The notes beneath the pieces are model-generated. The model ran no database searches and had not been told where the DNA came from. It saw nothing but the letters and a program-made list of their open reading frames with translations. A stretch of 64,000 bases of DNA from Desulfofundulus kuznetsovii DSM 6115 (GTDB taxonomy: Bacteria; Bacillota; Desulfotomaculia; Desulfotomaculales; Desulfovirgulaceae): the NCBI RefSeq assembly GCF_000214705.1, contig NC_015573.1:2735001-2799000 (forward strand). The letters run 5' to 3'. This document shows, piece after piece, positions 8,201 through 15,780 of this stretch (position 1 is the stretch's first letter; the number at the start of each line of letters is the position of its first letter). The position numbers and the translations under genes are program-made.

Positions 8201-9016
8201 TCAGACGTAGCTATGCTGGCCGGACATTAAAAAGGTAACGCCCACAAAAGTAAACATGACCACGATAAAACCGGCCACCGCCAGGTAGGCCGCCGGCCGG
8301 CCCCGCCAGCCCAGCATAAACCGGGCGTGGACGTAGGCGGCGTACACCAGCCAGGTGATCAAAGACCAGGTTTCCTTGGGGTCCCAGCTCCAGTAGGCCC
8401 CCCAGGCGTACTGGGCCCAGATGGCCCCGGTGACAATCAACAGTGTTTGAAAGGGCAGGCCGATGACCACCGCCTGGTAAACCAGCCGGTCCAGAACTTC
8501 CCGGTCCGGCAGGCGCCGGCGTAAGCCAGCAAACAGGGGGGAATCCCCGCTGGCGATCAGATAAAGCACCGCGCCGGCAAAGGAAAGGGCAAAGGCACTG
8601 TAGGCCACAATGGCCGTTAATACATGATAGGTCAGCCAGTTGCTGCGCAAGGCCGGCATCAGGGCGCCGGTCTCCCGGGGCAGCATGGATATCAGGGCAA
8701 TTACCAGAAAGCCCATGAGGGTCGTAAATACACCCAGTCCCTTAACCTTTACCTTCAACTGCAGCAACAAATAACCCAGCATGATCCCCCAGGCAAAGCA
8801 CAACCCGAACTCGTAAAGATTGGCCAGGGGCAGCCTGCCGGTAGCGGCAATCCTGGCCCCCAGGGCGGCGGTATTGCCCAGCAAACCCAGCCAGGCCACC
8901 GCTGCGGCCCAGCGGGCGGCAGCCGGTTTGTCCGCCATAAAATCGGCCAGGTAAAGAATAACCGCCCCCAGATAGGCACCAAAGGCAATTTTAAAGGCAA
9001 GCGGTTCGAGCCACAT
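8201..9016 (-). CDS. resC: Cytochrome c biogenesis protein ResC/CcsB
   Basis: A polytopic membrane protein of about 271 residues, the haem-handling half of the System II cytochrome c synthase. It has around eight hydrophobic segments and the tryptophan-rich WWD-type motif WGAYWSWDPKETWSLITW, which presents haem on the outer face, with conserved histidines (NWLTYHVL before it, HARFML after it). With ResB it carries haem across and joins it to CxxCH apoproteins such as NrfA and NrfH downstream. ATG 9016 has GGAAAGGGGG eight bases upstream; GTG 9025 is possible. The start overlaps the end of resB, implying translational coupling. Confidence 0.95.
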   Translation of the reverse strand: MWLEPLAFKIAFGAYLGAVILYLADFMADKPAAARWAAAVAWLGLLGNTAALGARIAATGRLPLANLYEFGLCFAWGIMLGYLLLQLKVKVKGLGVFTTLMGFLVIALISMLPRETGALMPALRSNWLTYHVLTAIVAYSAFALSFAGAVLYLIASGDSPLFAGLRRRLPDREVLDRLVYQAVVIGLPFQTLLIVTGAIWAQYAWGAYWSWDPKETWSLITWLVYAAYVHARFMLGWRGRPAAYLAVAGFIVVMFTFVGVTFLMSGQHSYV

Positions 9017-10340
9017 CCTGTTCACCCCCTTTCCACCGGGCCAGACTGGATTCTATTTCACGGACCATTCCATCAAACTCCTCCCGGGCCAGGGCGCGGG
9101 TATGCATGGAAGCTACGCCACCCAGAACCAGGCTCAGCCCACCGCCCGCCGTCTCTTCCATACGCAGCCAGTACCGCCTGTGCCGCACAAACAGGGTCAG
9201 GAAGAAAAAGAGGCTCATCAGGGTTAAACCGGCGAACACCAGGGGGATGCTGGGATCGTGCTTTACCTGCAGTACCGAAAAGGGGTTGGTTCCGGTCAGG
9301 CGCAGGATTCCGGCACTTTCGGGCAGGGTAATGCTTTCCCCCGTGGAGAGGGTACCCGCAGCTATTTCCCGGTGCCCTTTATAAAGGGCATAGTCCACCG
9401 TACCGTTTTCATTCCAGGAGCCAAACCATATGCCGTACTGCTCCAGGCCGGGCAACCTGTAAAACCGGTTTGGGGAAAGGACCGCCGGTTGGGGCGTTCC
9501 CTGTGCTCCACCGGCAAGCTCCACCTTTAAGGCCTGGCCGTAGGAATACTGGTACAAATGATAGCCGCGATAATTAAAGGGATGGTTGACCATGACATCA
9601 CCCCTTTGCACTTCCCGGCCATTGGCAATGATGGTCACCCTGCTCACCCAGTTATCAATGGCCCCGCTAGCATCGTAAAGGGTGGTAAAGTCATCCAGCC
9701 TGATGGTAAAGCGGTCCACACCGGAAGACTGGTGGGAACCCGTGACCACTTCCGCCTGTTCGCCCACGGGAAGGACCACCCGGGTTTCCGACCGGGCCAC
9801 TCCCCCCCAGGCAAAACCGGCCACCACTACCACCAGGGAGATGTGCAGCCCGAAGCTGAACCAGGGGCCCGCTTTTCCCCGGCTGGCATAGAGCCAGGTG
9901 GTGGATCCATCGCGGCATTTGCGTACGGAATAATGGCGCTGGCGGAAAAAATCAACCAGGCGGTCTTCTGCCGGAATCCCGCCGGTTTCCAGGCTGGTCC
10001 GGTAAATCAGGGGCATTTGTTCGATGTTGCTCTTTTTGATCTGTTCCGGGGACGGGAAAGTGGTTATTTTTAACATATATAACCGGTTAATTGAACAGGC
10101 AATGAGATTCAGGCATAAAAGAGCGAAAAGGAGGCGGAACAGGAAGGAACGGTATATGTTATCCAGGCCCAGCACCTGCACCAGCCAGGCCGTCTCCCCG
10201 TATCCCTGACCGGTGCCGGGGGCGAACAGGGAAGCAAAGGCCAGGGCTGCGGAAAGGATACATAGCAGAATCAAGCCGAAACGCATGGAAGTAAACAAGC
10301 GCCAGGTACGATTGAAAAAGTTTCGCTCTGCCACGGGCAT
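8991..10340 (-). CDS. resB: Cytochrome c biogenesis protein ResB/Ccs1
   Basis: The partner of ResC in System II cytochrome c maturation, 449 residues. Three transmembrane helices lie in the first 190 residues (SMRFGLILLCILSAALAF and others), a large extracytoplasmic domain follows (about 200-390), and a fourth helix (LVFAGLTLMSLFFFLTLF) lies near the C-terminus, the usual ResB plan. It starts at ATG 10340 with AAAAGGATG upstream. It is the first gene of the resB-resC-nrfH-nrfA set, so one transcript would make both the nitrite reductase and the machinery to attach its nine haems. An AT-rich gap with phased TTAA repeats lies in front of it. Confidence 0.94.
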   Translation of the reverse strand: MPVAERNFFNRTWRLFTSMRFGLILLCILSAALAFASLFAPGTGQGYGETAWLVQVLGLDNIYRSFLFRLLFALLCLNLIACSINRLYMLKITTFPSPEQIKKSNIEQMPLIYRTSLETGGIPAEDRLVDFFRQRHYSVRKCRDGSTTWLYASRGKAGPWFSFGLHISLVVVVAGFAWGGVARSETRVVLPVGEQAEVVTGSHQSSGVDRFTIRLDDFTTLYDASGAIDNWVSRVTIIANGREVQRGDVMVNHPFNYRGYHLYQYSYGQALKVELAGGAQGTPQPAVLSPNRFYRLPGLEQYGIWFGSWNENGTVDYALYKGHREIAAGTLSTGESITLPESAGILRLTGTNPFSVLQVKHDPSIPLVFAGLTLMSLFFFLTLFVRHRRYWLRMEETAGGGLSLVLGGVASMHTRALAREEFDGMVREIESSLARWKGGEQDVARTACL

Positions 10341-10442
10341 TCATCCTTTTATGAATAGTGGTTTTGGTTTTGCGGAAAGCGCATTTCCCCAAAACCTTTT
10401 TATGTAATCCGGTAAAGGGCAAGTGCTTGTGACTACTTTTAC

Positions 10443-10520
10443 ATTAAATTAACATAAACTTCTTAATACATAAGAAACGTTTTATTAACAAATTCTTAAG
10501 GAAAACTTAAAAGCTGTTAA
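10443..10520 (-). promoter_or_regulatory. Phased TTAA repeats ahead of resB (possible response-regulator sites)
   Basis: In the 216-base gap between the regulator gene and resB, CTTAA/ATTAA motifs begin at 10462, 10484, 10495 and 10506, that is, at multiples of 11 bases, with a further TTAA near 10517. OmpR-family regulators bind direct repeats spaced by one helical turn. The region is AT-rich, so chance is a real alternative. Confidence 0.35.
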
Positions 10521-10556
10521 TAACCAGGGGTGTTTATCCAGTGTGAAATTAAGGTG

Positions 10557-11240
10557 TTATTCGGCGACAAATTTATAACCCACGCCCCAGATGGTTTTCA
10601 AATACCGGGGCTTGCGGGGATCGGCCTCGATTTTTTCCCGCAGCCGGCGCATAAATACGGTAACCGTACTCAAATCACTTAACACGTCATCGCCCCAAAC
10701 GTGTGCAAAGATTTGCTCCCGGGTAAATACCCGTCCGGGGTGGCGGGCCAGAAACCACAGGAGGTCAAATTCCTTTGGCGTGAGCTCCACCTCCCTTCCC
10801 TCCACCCACACCCGGCGCTGAAAGGCATCTATTTGCAGGCCTGCCGCTTCCACCCGGTCCGAACGGTCCATCCGGCCCTGCCGGCTGCGGCGCAACAGCG
10901 CCTTGACCCGCAAAGCCAGCTCCACCGGGCTGAAAGGTTTGGTTAAATAGTCATCGGCACCGCAATTAAACCCCACACTTTTATCCACAATGTCCCCTTT
11001 GGCGGAAAGGATGAGAATGGGCACGTCGCTCACCTCCCGCCAGCGCCGGCAGAGCTCAAATCCGTCAATCTCCGGCAGCATGACGTCCAGAATGACCAGA
11101 TCCGGCTGCCGGCGGGTAAAGAGCTCCCGGGCCGCCAGCCCGTCGGCGGCATAGTCCACCGTAAAACCTTCCCGTTCCAGGGTCTGCTCCACCACCCGCT
11201 TGATGCTGATCTCGTCATCTACCAGCAGAATCCGGGCCAA
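10557..11240 (-). CDS. OmpR-family response regulator
   Basis: About 227 residues: an N-terminal receiver domain (RILLVDDE acidic pair; phospho-acceptor Asp in LVILDVMLPE; YLTKPF with the conserved Lys) and a C-terminal winged-helix DNA-binding domain (LTPKEFDLLWFLARHPGRVF; TVFMRRLREKIE; IWGVGYKF). I chose TTG 11240, which gives the usual MARILLVDDE start and has GGGGGGAG close upstream, over the in-frame start at 11267. The gene follows the haem-motif sensor kinase and precedes resB, so it most likely controls resB-resC-nrfHA. It resembles ResD in this position. Confidence 0.92.
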   Translation of the reverse strand: MARILLVDDEISIKRVVEQTLEREGFTVDYAADGLAARELFTRRQPDLVILDVMLPEIDGFELCRRWREVSDVPILILSAKGDIVDKSVGFNCGADDYLTKPFSPVELALRVKALLRRSRQGRMDRSDRVEAAGLQIDAFQRRVWVEGREVELTPKEFDLLWFLARHPGRVFTREQIFAHVWGDDVLSDLSTVTVFMRRLREKIEADPRKPRYLKTIWGVGYKFVAE

Positions 11241-11399
11241 AATTCTCCCCCCTGCATTAACGTACATGTCTTAAGTGCAATGTCTACCCAAAAACCACCA
11301 TATTGCATAATCATGTCAGGGTATAAGCGTTCTAAATGAAGCTCCCTCAGCATAGCCCTTGCACCATGCAACTGAGAGGGCAACCGGCTCCCACGGCGC

Positions 11400-13049
11400 T
11401 TAAGCTACGGGCAGGTGAATCACAAAGGTACTGCCTTCCCCCGGTTTACTGGTTACACTGATATATCCCCCGTGCAGTTCCACCAGTTCCCTGGCCAGGG
11501 ACAATCCCAGGCCGGACCCCCCGTATTTATGCGCCCGGGAATTGCCGGCCTGGTAGAATCGTTCAAAGACCCGGTCCAGCTCTTCCGGTTCGATGCCCAT
11601 ACCATTGTCGGCCACCCGGATGAACACCTCTTTCCGCCCGGGGTCGAATCCGGCCCGCATCTCCACCTCCCCGCCGGGAGGGGTGAACTTCACCGCATTG
11701 TGGGCCAGGTTTAAAATGGCCCGGCGAATCTTTTCCCCGTCCACCTCCATCAGGGGCACATCCGGCTCCACCTCCCAGTACCAGCCGAGACCATTGGCTT
11801 CAATCAAGGGGCTCAAGGTTTTATCAATGGATTCGAAAATATCAGCCAGGTCCACCAGTTCCCGGTGCAACTGGAAACGGCCAGCCTCAATTCTGGCCAG
11901 ATCCAGCAGGTCCTCAATTAAAGCCAGCAGACGCCGGGCGCTGGCTTTAATTTCCTGTAAATTCTGTCTTTGTCGTATATTTTCCTCTTTTACCTCCTGC
12001 AGCAGTAATTCACTGAAGGCAATTATGGACGTAAGGGGCGTACGCATTTCGTGACTCATCCCGGCCAGGAAGCGAGACTTCATCTCACTGGCCCGGGTCA
12101 GCTCCCGGTTGGCATTCTCCAATTCCTGCCGCTGCCGCTCCAGGAGTTCATTGGCCTCCTGCAGCTGGGCCGTACGCTCCTGCACTTTTTGCTCCAGGCC
12201 GGTATACAGGTCGTGTAACTGCCGGGCCATCCGGCGGAACTGGGCGGCCAGCTGGCCGATCTCTGCACTACTATCCAACCTGGGAAAAGACAGATCCAGT
12301 TCCCCTTCCCCCAGGCGTACGGCGGCCAGGCGCAACTGGTTCAACGGCCCGGTGACCAAACGCTGTATCAAAAAGTAAACCACGCCAAGGATGACCAGCA
12401 AAAGAATAAAAAAGAAGCCCAGGTGGCGCAGCAGGTTGTGCCGCAGGGCGGCAAGCAAATTGTTCACCGGCACTATCAGGCTGATGGCCCCTCCCAGATC
12501 GCCCACCCGGTAACCTTCCCTGGGGTAACCGGAAATATCCGGCCGTCCCGCCGGTTCCCCGTGGCACTGCAGGCAGTATTCCTCCACCCGCAAAGGTACC
12601 ATATACCGGAAAACCTTTTCTCCGTTCTGCTCATCAAAACCGTAAAACTCGGTCATGGAAGGGTTTTGGGCCAGGGCTTGCAGTCCCTTTATTTCAAAGG
12701 CATCGGGGGCATTCCCGGGATTGCGGGGGTTGAGGCGGGTCTGTTTAATATGGTAACCGGTGGATTGGTTGAAAATCTCCCCCACGCCCCGCCCCACCGC
12801 CGCCGGGTTGAGGCCTTTAAATTCAAAATGGCCCCGGGAATCGTAATTGATCCGGTCCTGATTACGGGCGATAAACTCCCTGGTGGCCAGAAGCTGGCCG
12901 GTAATCACCCGGGACTTTTCCTTTAACTCCTGCAGGATCTGATTTTTCTGCTCGTAATAATCCAGCCCAAGGTTTATGCCGGTAATCAAAAGCAGGATTG
13001 CGGTGATCCGGATCATAAACTTCCGGCTCAAACTACCCCGCATAATCAT
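11400..13049 (-). CDS. Sensor histidine kinase with extracytoplasmic CxxCH (Tll0287-like) domain
   Basis: A 549-residue membrane kinase. Helix 1 lies at about residues 10-28. An extracytoplasmic DUF3365/Tll0287-like domain (about 35-195) contains EYCLQCHGEP, a haem c motif with Cys159, Cys162 and His163. Helix 2 lies near 200-225, then HAMP (TGPLNQLRLAAVRLGEGELD), a coiled coil, HisKA (SHEMRTPLTSIIAFSELLL) and HATPase_c with N (NLAHNAVKF), G1 (ADNGMGI), F and G2 (GSGLGLSLARELV) boxes. The covalent haem suggests sensing of redox, NO, CO or oxygen, fitting the nitrite reductase and cytochrome assembly genes it precedes. ATG 13043 has a slightly better-placed ribosome site. A kinase of this type is known; the ligand is inferred. 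Confidence 0.9.
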   Translation of the reverse strand: MIMRGSLSRKFMIRITAILLLITGINLGLDYYEQKNQILQELKEKSRVITGQLLATREFIARNQDRINYDSRGHFEFKGLNPAAVGRGVGEIFNQSTGYHIKQTRLNPRNPGNAPDAFEIKGLQALAQNPSMTEFYGFDEQNGEKVFRYMVPLRVEEYCLQCHGEPAGRPDISGYPREGYRVGDLGGAISLIVPVNNLLAALRHNLLRHLGFFFILLLVILGVVYFLIQRLVTGPLNQLRLAAVRLGEGELDLSFPRLDSSAEIGQLAAQFRRMARQLHDLYTGLEQKVQERTAQLQEANELLERQRQELENANRELTRASEMKSRFLAGMSHEMRTPLTSIIAFSELLLQEVKEENIRQRQNLQEIKASARRLLALIEDLLDLARIEAGRFQLHRELVDLADIFESIDKTLSPLIEANGLGWYWEVEPDVPLMEVDGEKIRRAILNLAHNAVKFTPPGGEVEMRAGFDPGRKEVFIRVADNGMGIEPEELDRVFERFYQAGNSRAHKYGGSGLGLSLARELVELHGGYISVTSKPGEGSTFVIHLPVA

Positions 13050-13059
13050 CCCACCCGCA

Positions 13060-13215
13060 TTACTTCAGGAAATGAAGGACGTCTTTTGGGACAACGATAC
13101 CTACCACCTTCTTGCCCCCATCCACCACGGGAATTCTACCGTAACCGTGTTTAATGATCAACTGGCTTTTTTGAATGGGGTCTCCGGGGAGGAACCTCCA
13201 GTGCATCTCATCCAT
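13060..13215 (-). CDS. Single CBS-motif miniprotein
   Basis: A 51-codon frame tucked between the P-type ATPase and the sensor kinase, overlapping the ATPase stop (ATGGATGA). The residues read as one half of a CBS pair: FLPGDPIQKSQLIIKHGY, then GRIPVVDGGKKVVGIVVPKD and VLHFLK. CBS motifs bind adenine nucleotides and normally occur in tandem, so a lone motif would need to dimerise or be the remnant of a longer gene. ATG 13206 is an alternative start, giving 48 residues. The tight fit on both sides argues for a real coupled gene. The function is unknown. Confidence 0.6.
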   Translation of the reverse strand: MDEMHWRFLPGDPIQKSQLIIKHGYGRIPVVDGGKKVVGIVVPKDVLHFLK

Positions 13216-15133
13216 TCCGGTAACGCATAAGTCGCATGGCGTTCAGGATGACCAGGAGTACGCTGGCTTCATGGATAAGCATGCCGGAAGCCAGCACCAC
13301 CTTTTGGCCCATGACACCCAGCAGCAAAGCCGCCACCACCAGAATGGCAAAGGTAACATTTTGCCGGATATTTTTCAAGGTCTCCCGGCTGAGGCCGATG
13401 GCGTAGGGGAGCTTATCCAGGCGGTCGGACATGAGAACGATGTCCGCCGTTTCCATAGCCACGTCGGCCCCTGCAACCCCCATGGCAATACCCACATCGG
13501 CAGCCGCCAGGGCCGGGGCATCATTGATCCCGTCCCCCACCATGGCCACCACCAGGCCTTCTTGCTTCAAACGACGGATGGCCTCCACTTTCCCTTCCGG
13601 CAAAACCTCCGCCTGGTATTCGTCCATTCCCAGTTCCCGGGCCACGGCCCGCGCCACCCGCCGGTTGTCACCGGTGAGCATGACCACCCTGCGTATTCCG
13701 GCGGCTTTCAACCGGGAAACCAGATTTTTCGCTTCGTCCCGGATCCCGTCGGCAATGCTCACTGCTCCCCATATTTCCTCCCCTATGGCCACCAGGACGG
13801 CTGTCCGTCCGGCAGACTCTTCGCCTGCCAGGTAATTTTCCACATCCACCGGAACGGGGATGCTGGCTTCCTGCATCAACCGGCGGTTACCCACCCGGAT
13901 AATCTCCCCGTCCACCGTACCGGTTACCCCGTAACCGGGGTGAACCTGAAAATTTTCCGCCGGGGGGATTTCACCCAGGGACTCCGCCCTTTCCACCAGG
14001 GGTTTGGCCAGGGGATGTCCGGACAGTTTTTCCACGGCAGCAGCTTTTAGCAACATTTCCTTTTCCGACCCGCGCCACACCCGCACTTTTCTTACCAGCG
14101 GCTGGCCCCGGGTGAGGGTGCCGGTTTTATCCAAAACAACCGCCCGGATCCGTCCGGCCTTTTCCAGGTGCTCCCCGCCCTTGATCAGAACCCCGTGGCG
14201 GGCGGCATTTCCCGTAGCGGCCACAATGGAAACGGGGGTGGCAATCACCAGCGCCCCGGGACAGGCAATCACCAGCAGAGTCAGGGCCAGCAGGGCATCC
14301 CGGGTTACCAGATAGGTCAGGACGGAAACCGCCATAATCCCGGGAGTATAGTAACGGGCGAAGTTTTCCAGCCAGCGCTGGATCCTGGCCTTTTCCTCCT
14401 GGGCCTCTTCCACCAGTTGCATGATCCGGGCAAAGGTGGTTTCCTCACCGGTTCGTTCCGCTTCCACCTCCAGGTAGCCGCTTTCATTCATGGTGCCGCT
14501 GAATACATAATCCCCCGGCTCCTTCTGCACCGGGAGGGACTCCCCGGTGATGGCCGCCTGATTGACCGTCGCCCGTCCCCTGACCACCCTGCCATCCACC
14601 GGAATTTTATCCCCGGCACGGATGAGGACCAGTTCGCCTGGTTCCACCTCTTCCGCCGGCACCTCCACTTCGGTTCCCTCCCGGCGCACCCGGGCCACCC
14701 GGGGCGCCAGCTCCATCAGTTTCCTCAAAGCGGCACGGGTTTTGTCCATGGTCCGGGCTTCCAGATAATTTCCCAGGGAAAACAGAAAAGTGACCACGGC
14801 CGCCTCCCAGTATTCGCCGATAATGGTGGCGCCCAGGGCAGCCAGGGTAACCAGGGCATTGATGCCCACCACCCGGAAGCGCAAAGCCTGCCAGGCTGAC
14901 GCAGCAACCCGGTAGCCGGCCAGGAGAGTGGCCAGCACCATCAACCCGTTGGCCGCCGCCGGCCAGCCCAGGCGGCCGGCCAGGTAACCCAGCAGGATGA
15001 GCAGTCCAGAACCCAGGGTGATCATAAGCTTGTCATAAGCCACCCACAGCTCCCTCAAGCGTTCCAGGCGGAACAAGCCACCAACCGGGGCAACGGGAAC
15101 GGCACTTTCTCTTTGTGACGGGAAGCTGAACAT
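13208..15133 (-). CDS. Heavy-metal P1B-type ATPase with CPG motif
   Basis: A 641-residue metal pump. Visible motifs are TGES (AITGESLPV) in the actuator domain, phosphorylation site DKTGTLTRG (Asp335), SGHPLAK (the His of the P1B nucleotide domain), MLTGDN and VGDGINDAPALAAADVGIAMG in the hinge. The N-terminus has no CxxC metal-binding domain; that function is encoded apart, 2 bases upstream at 15136. The transmembrane metal site reads ACPGALVIATP (Cys291-Pro-Gly) instead of CPC, so metal specificity cannot be assumed. It starts at ATG 15133 with GGGAGGGG upstream. The HMA protein and thioredoxin-like protein in front suggest export of a soft metal. Confidence 0.92.
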   Translation of the reverse strand: MFSFPSQRESAVPVAPVGGLFRLERLRELWVAYDKLMITLGSGLLILLGYLAGRLGWPAAANGLMVLATLLAGYRVAASAWQALRFRVVGINALVTLAALGATIIGEYWEAAVVTFLFSLGNYLEARTMDKTRAALRKLMELAPRVARVRREGTEVEVPAEEVEPGELVLIRAGDKIPVDGRVVRGRATVNQAAITGESLPVQKEPGDYVFSGTMNESGYLEVEAERTGEETTFARIMQLVEEAQEEKARIQRWLENFARYYTPGIMAVSVLTYLVTRDALLALTLLVIACPGALVIATPVSIVAATGNAARHGVLIKGGEHLEKAGRIRAVVLDKTGTLTRGQPLVRKVRVWRGSEKEMLLKAAAVEKLSGHPLAKPLVERAESLGEIPPAENFQVHPGYGVTGTVDGEIIRVGNRRLMQEASIPVPVDVENYLAGEESAGRTAVLVAIGEEIWGAVSIADGIRDEAKNLVSRLKAAGIRRVVMLTGDNRRVARAVARELGMDEYQAEVLPEGKVEAIRRLKQEGLVVAMVGDGINDAPALAAADVGIAMGVAGADVAMETADIVLMSDRLDKLPYAIGLSRETLKNIRQNVTFAILVVAALLLGVMGQKVVLASGMLIHEASVLLVILNAMRLMRYRNG

Positions 15134-15135
15134 AA

Positions 15136-15351
15136 CTAACCCCTCCCGGTAATCCGGTACCCGGTTTTCGCAATGACCTGTTCGATTTCCCCGGGAGTTA
15201 TAACCGCCGGATCATATTCCACCTTTACCTTTCCCGTGGCAAAGGTCACCACGGCTTTTTTAACTCCCTTCTGCCTTTCCAGGATCATCCCGGTGTTCCG
15301 GGCGCATTCGGGACAGGCCAGCCCTTCCAGGCGGAAAACTATGGTTTGCAT
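15136..15351 (-). CDS. Stand-alone heavy-metal-associated (HMA) domain protein
   Basis: 71 residues with the ferredoxin-like HMA fold: the beta-alpha-beta pattern VFRLEGLACPECARNTGMIL...GVKKAVVTFATGKVKVEYDP. The metal loop is LACPECARN, a CxxC with Pro and Glu between the cysteines, in place of the common GMxCxxC. It lies 2 bases upstream of the ATPase, which itself lacks an HMA domain, so it is probably a dedicated metallochaperone or detached metal-binding domain of that pump. The ribosome site GGAG is well placed. Copper, zinc or cadmium would fit; the sequence does not decide. Confidence 0.9.
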   Translation of the reverse strand: MQTIVFRLEGLACPECARNTGMILERQKGVKKAVVTFATGKVKVEYDPAVITPGEIEQVIAKTGYRITGRG

Positions 15352-15388
15352 AATTGCTCCAACCCCCTGTAATGTTTCATGTTCAGGC

Positions 15389-15640
15389 TCAAGACCGCCC
15401 GGATGCTTCTTTCACCCAGTTCATGAGCTCGTGGCGGGCCGGCACCCGTCCGCTGGCCTTCAACTCCCCGTCTATCATCAAACCGGGTAGCCGGTAAACC
15501 TCGTACTGCAGCCGCTCCCCGGGATCGGTGACCTTATTGACCGCTGCGGCCACCCCCATCTCGGCCAGGACATCGAAGACCGTTTGTTCCAGCTGACGGC
15601 ATACCGGACATCCATCCGCACCAAAAAGTTTGATCTCCAT
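15389..15640 (-). CDS. Thioredoxin-like small redox protein (CPVC)
   Basis: 83 residues of the 'small redox-active disulfide protein' family: KLFGADGCPVCRQLEQTV holds the CxxC active site at residues 11-14, and RLPGLMIDGELKASGRVP carries the cis-Pro region. It is cytoplasmic (no signal peptide). The ribosome site GAAAGGAG lies ahead of ATG 15640. It is the first gene of a minus-strand set with the HMA protein and the metal ATPase, where it could keep metal-binding cysteines reduced. Its partner is an inference from position. Confidence 0.88.
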   Translation of the reverse strand: MEIKLFGADGCPVCRQLEQTVFDVLAEMGVAAAVNKVTDPGERLQYEVYRLPGLMIDGELKASGRVPARHELMNWVKEASGRS

Positions 15641-15780
15641 ATTTGCCTGCTCCTTTCGTGGTTTTCCCTTACCCTAGCACATTTCTGCCGCCAAAACATT
15701 GATCCAGATCATGTTCCGGAATGATTTTTTTCGTGACAAGTAATGTGGCCAGCCCGGACGGTTCCTGCTTGTTCACGGGC

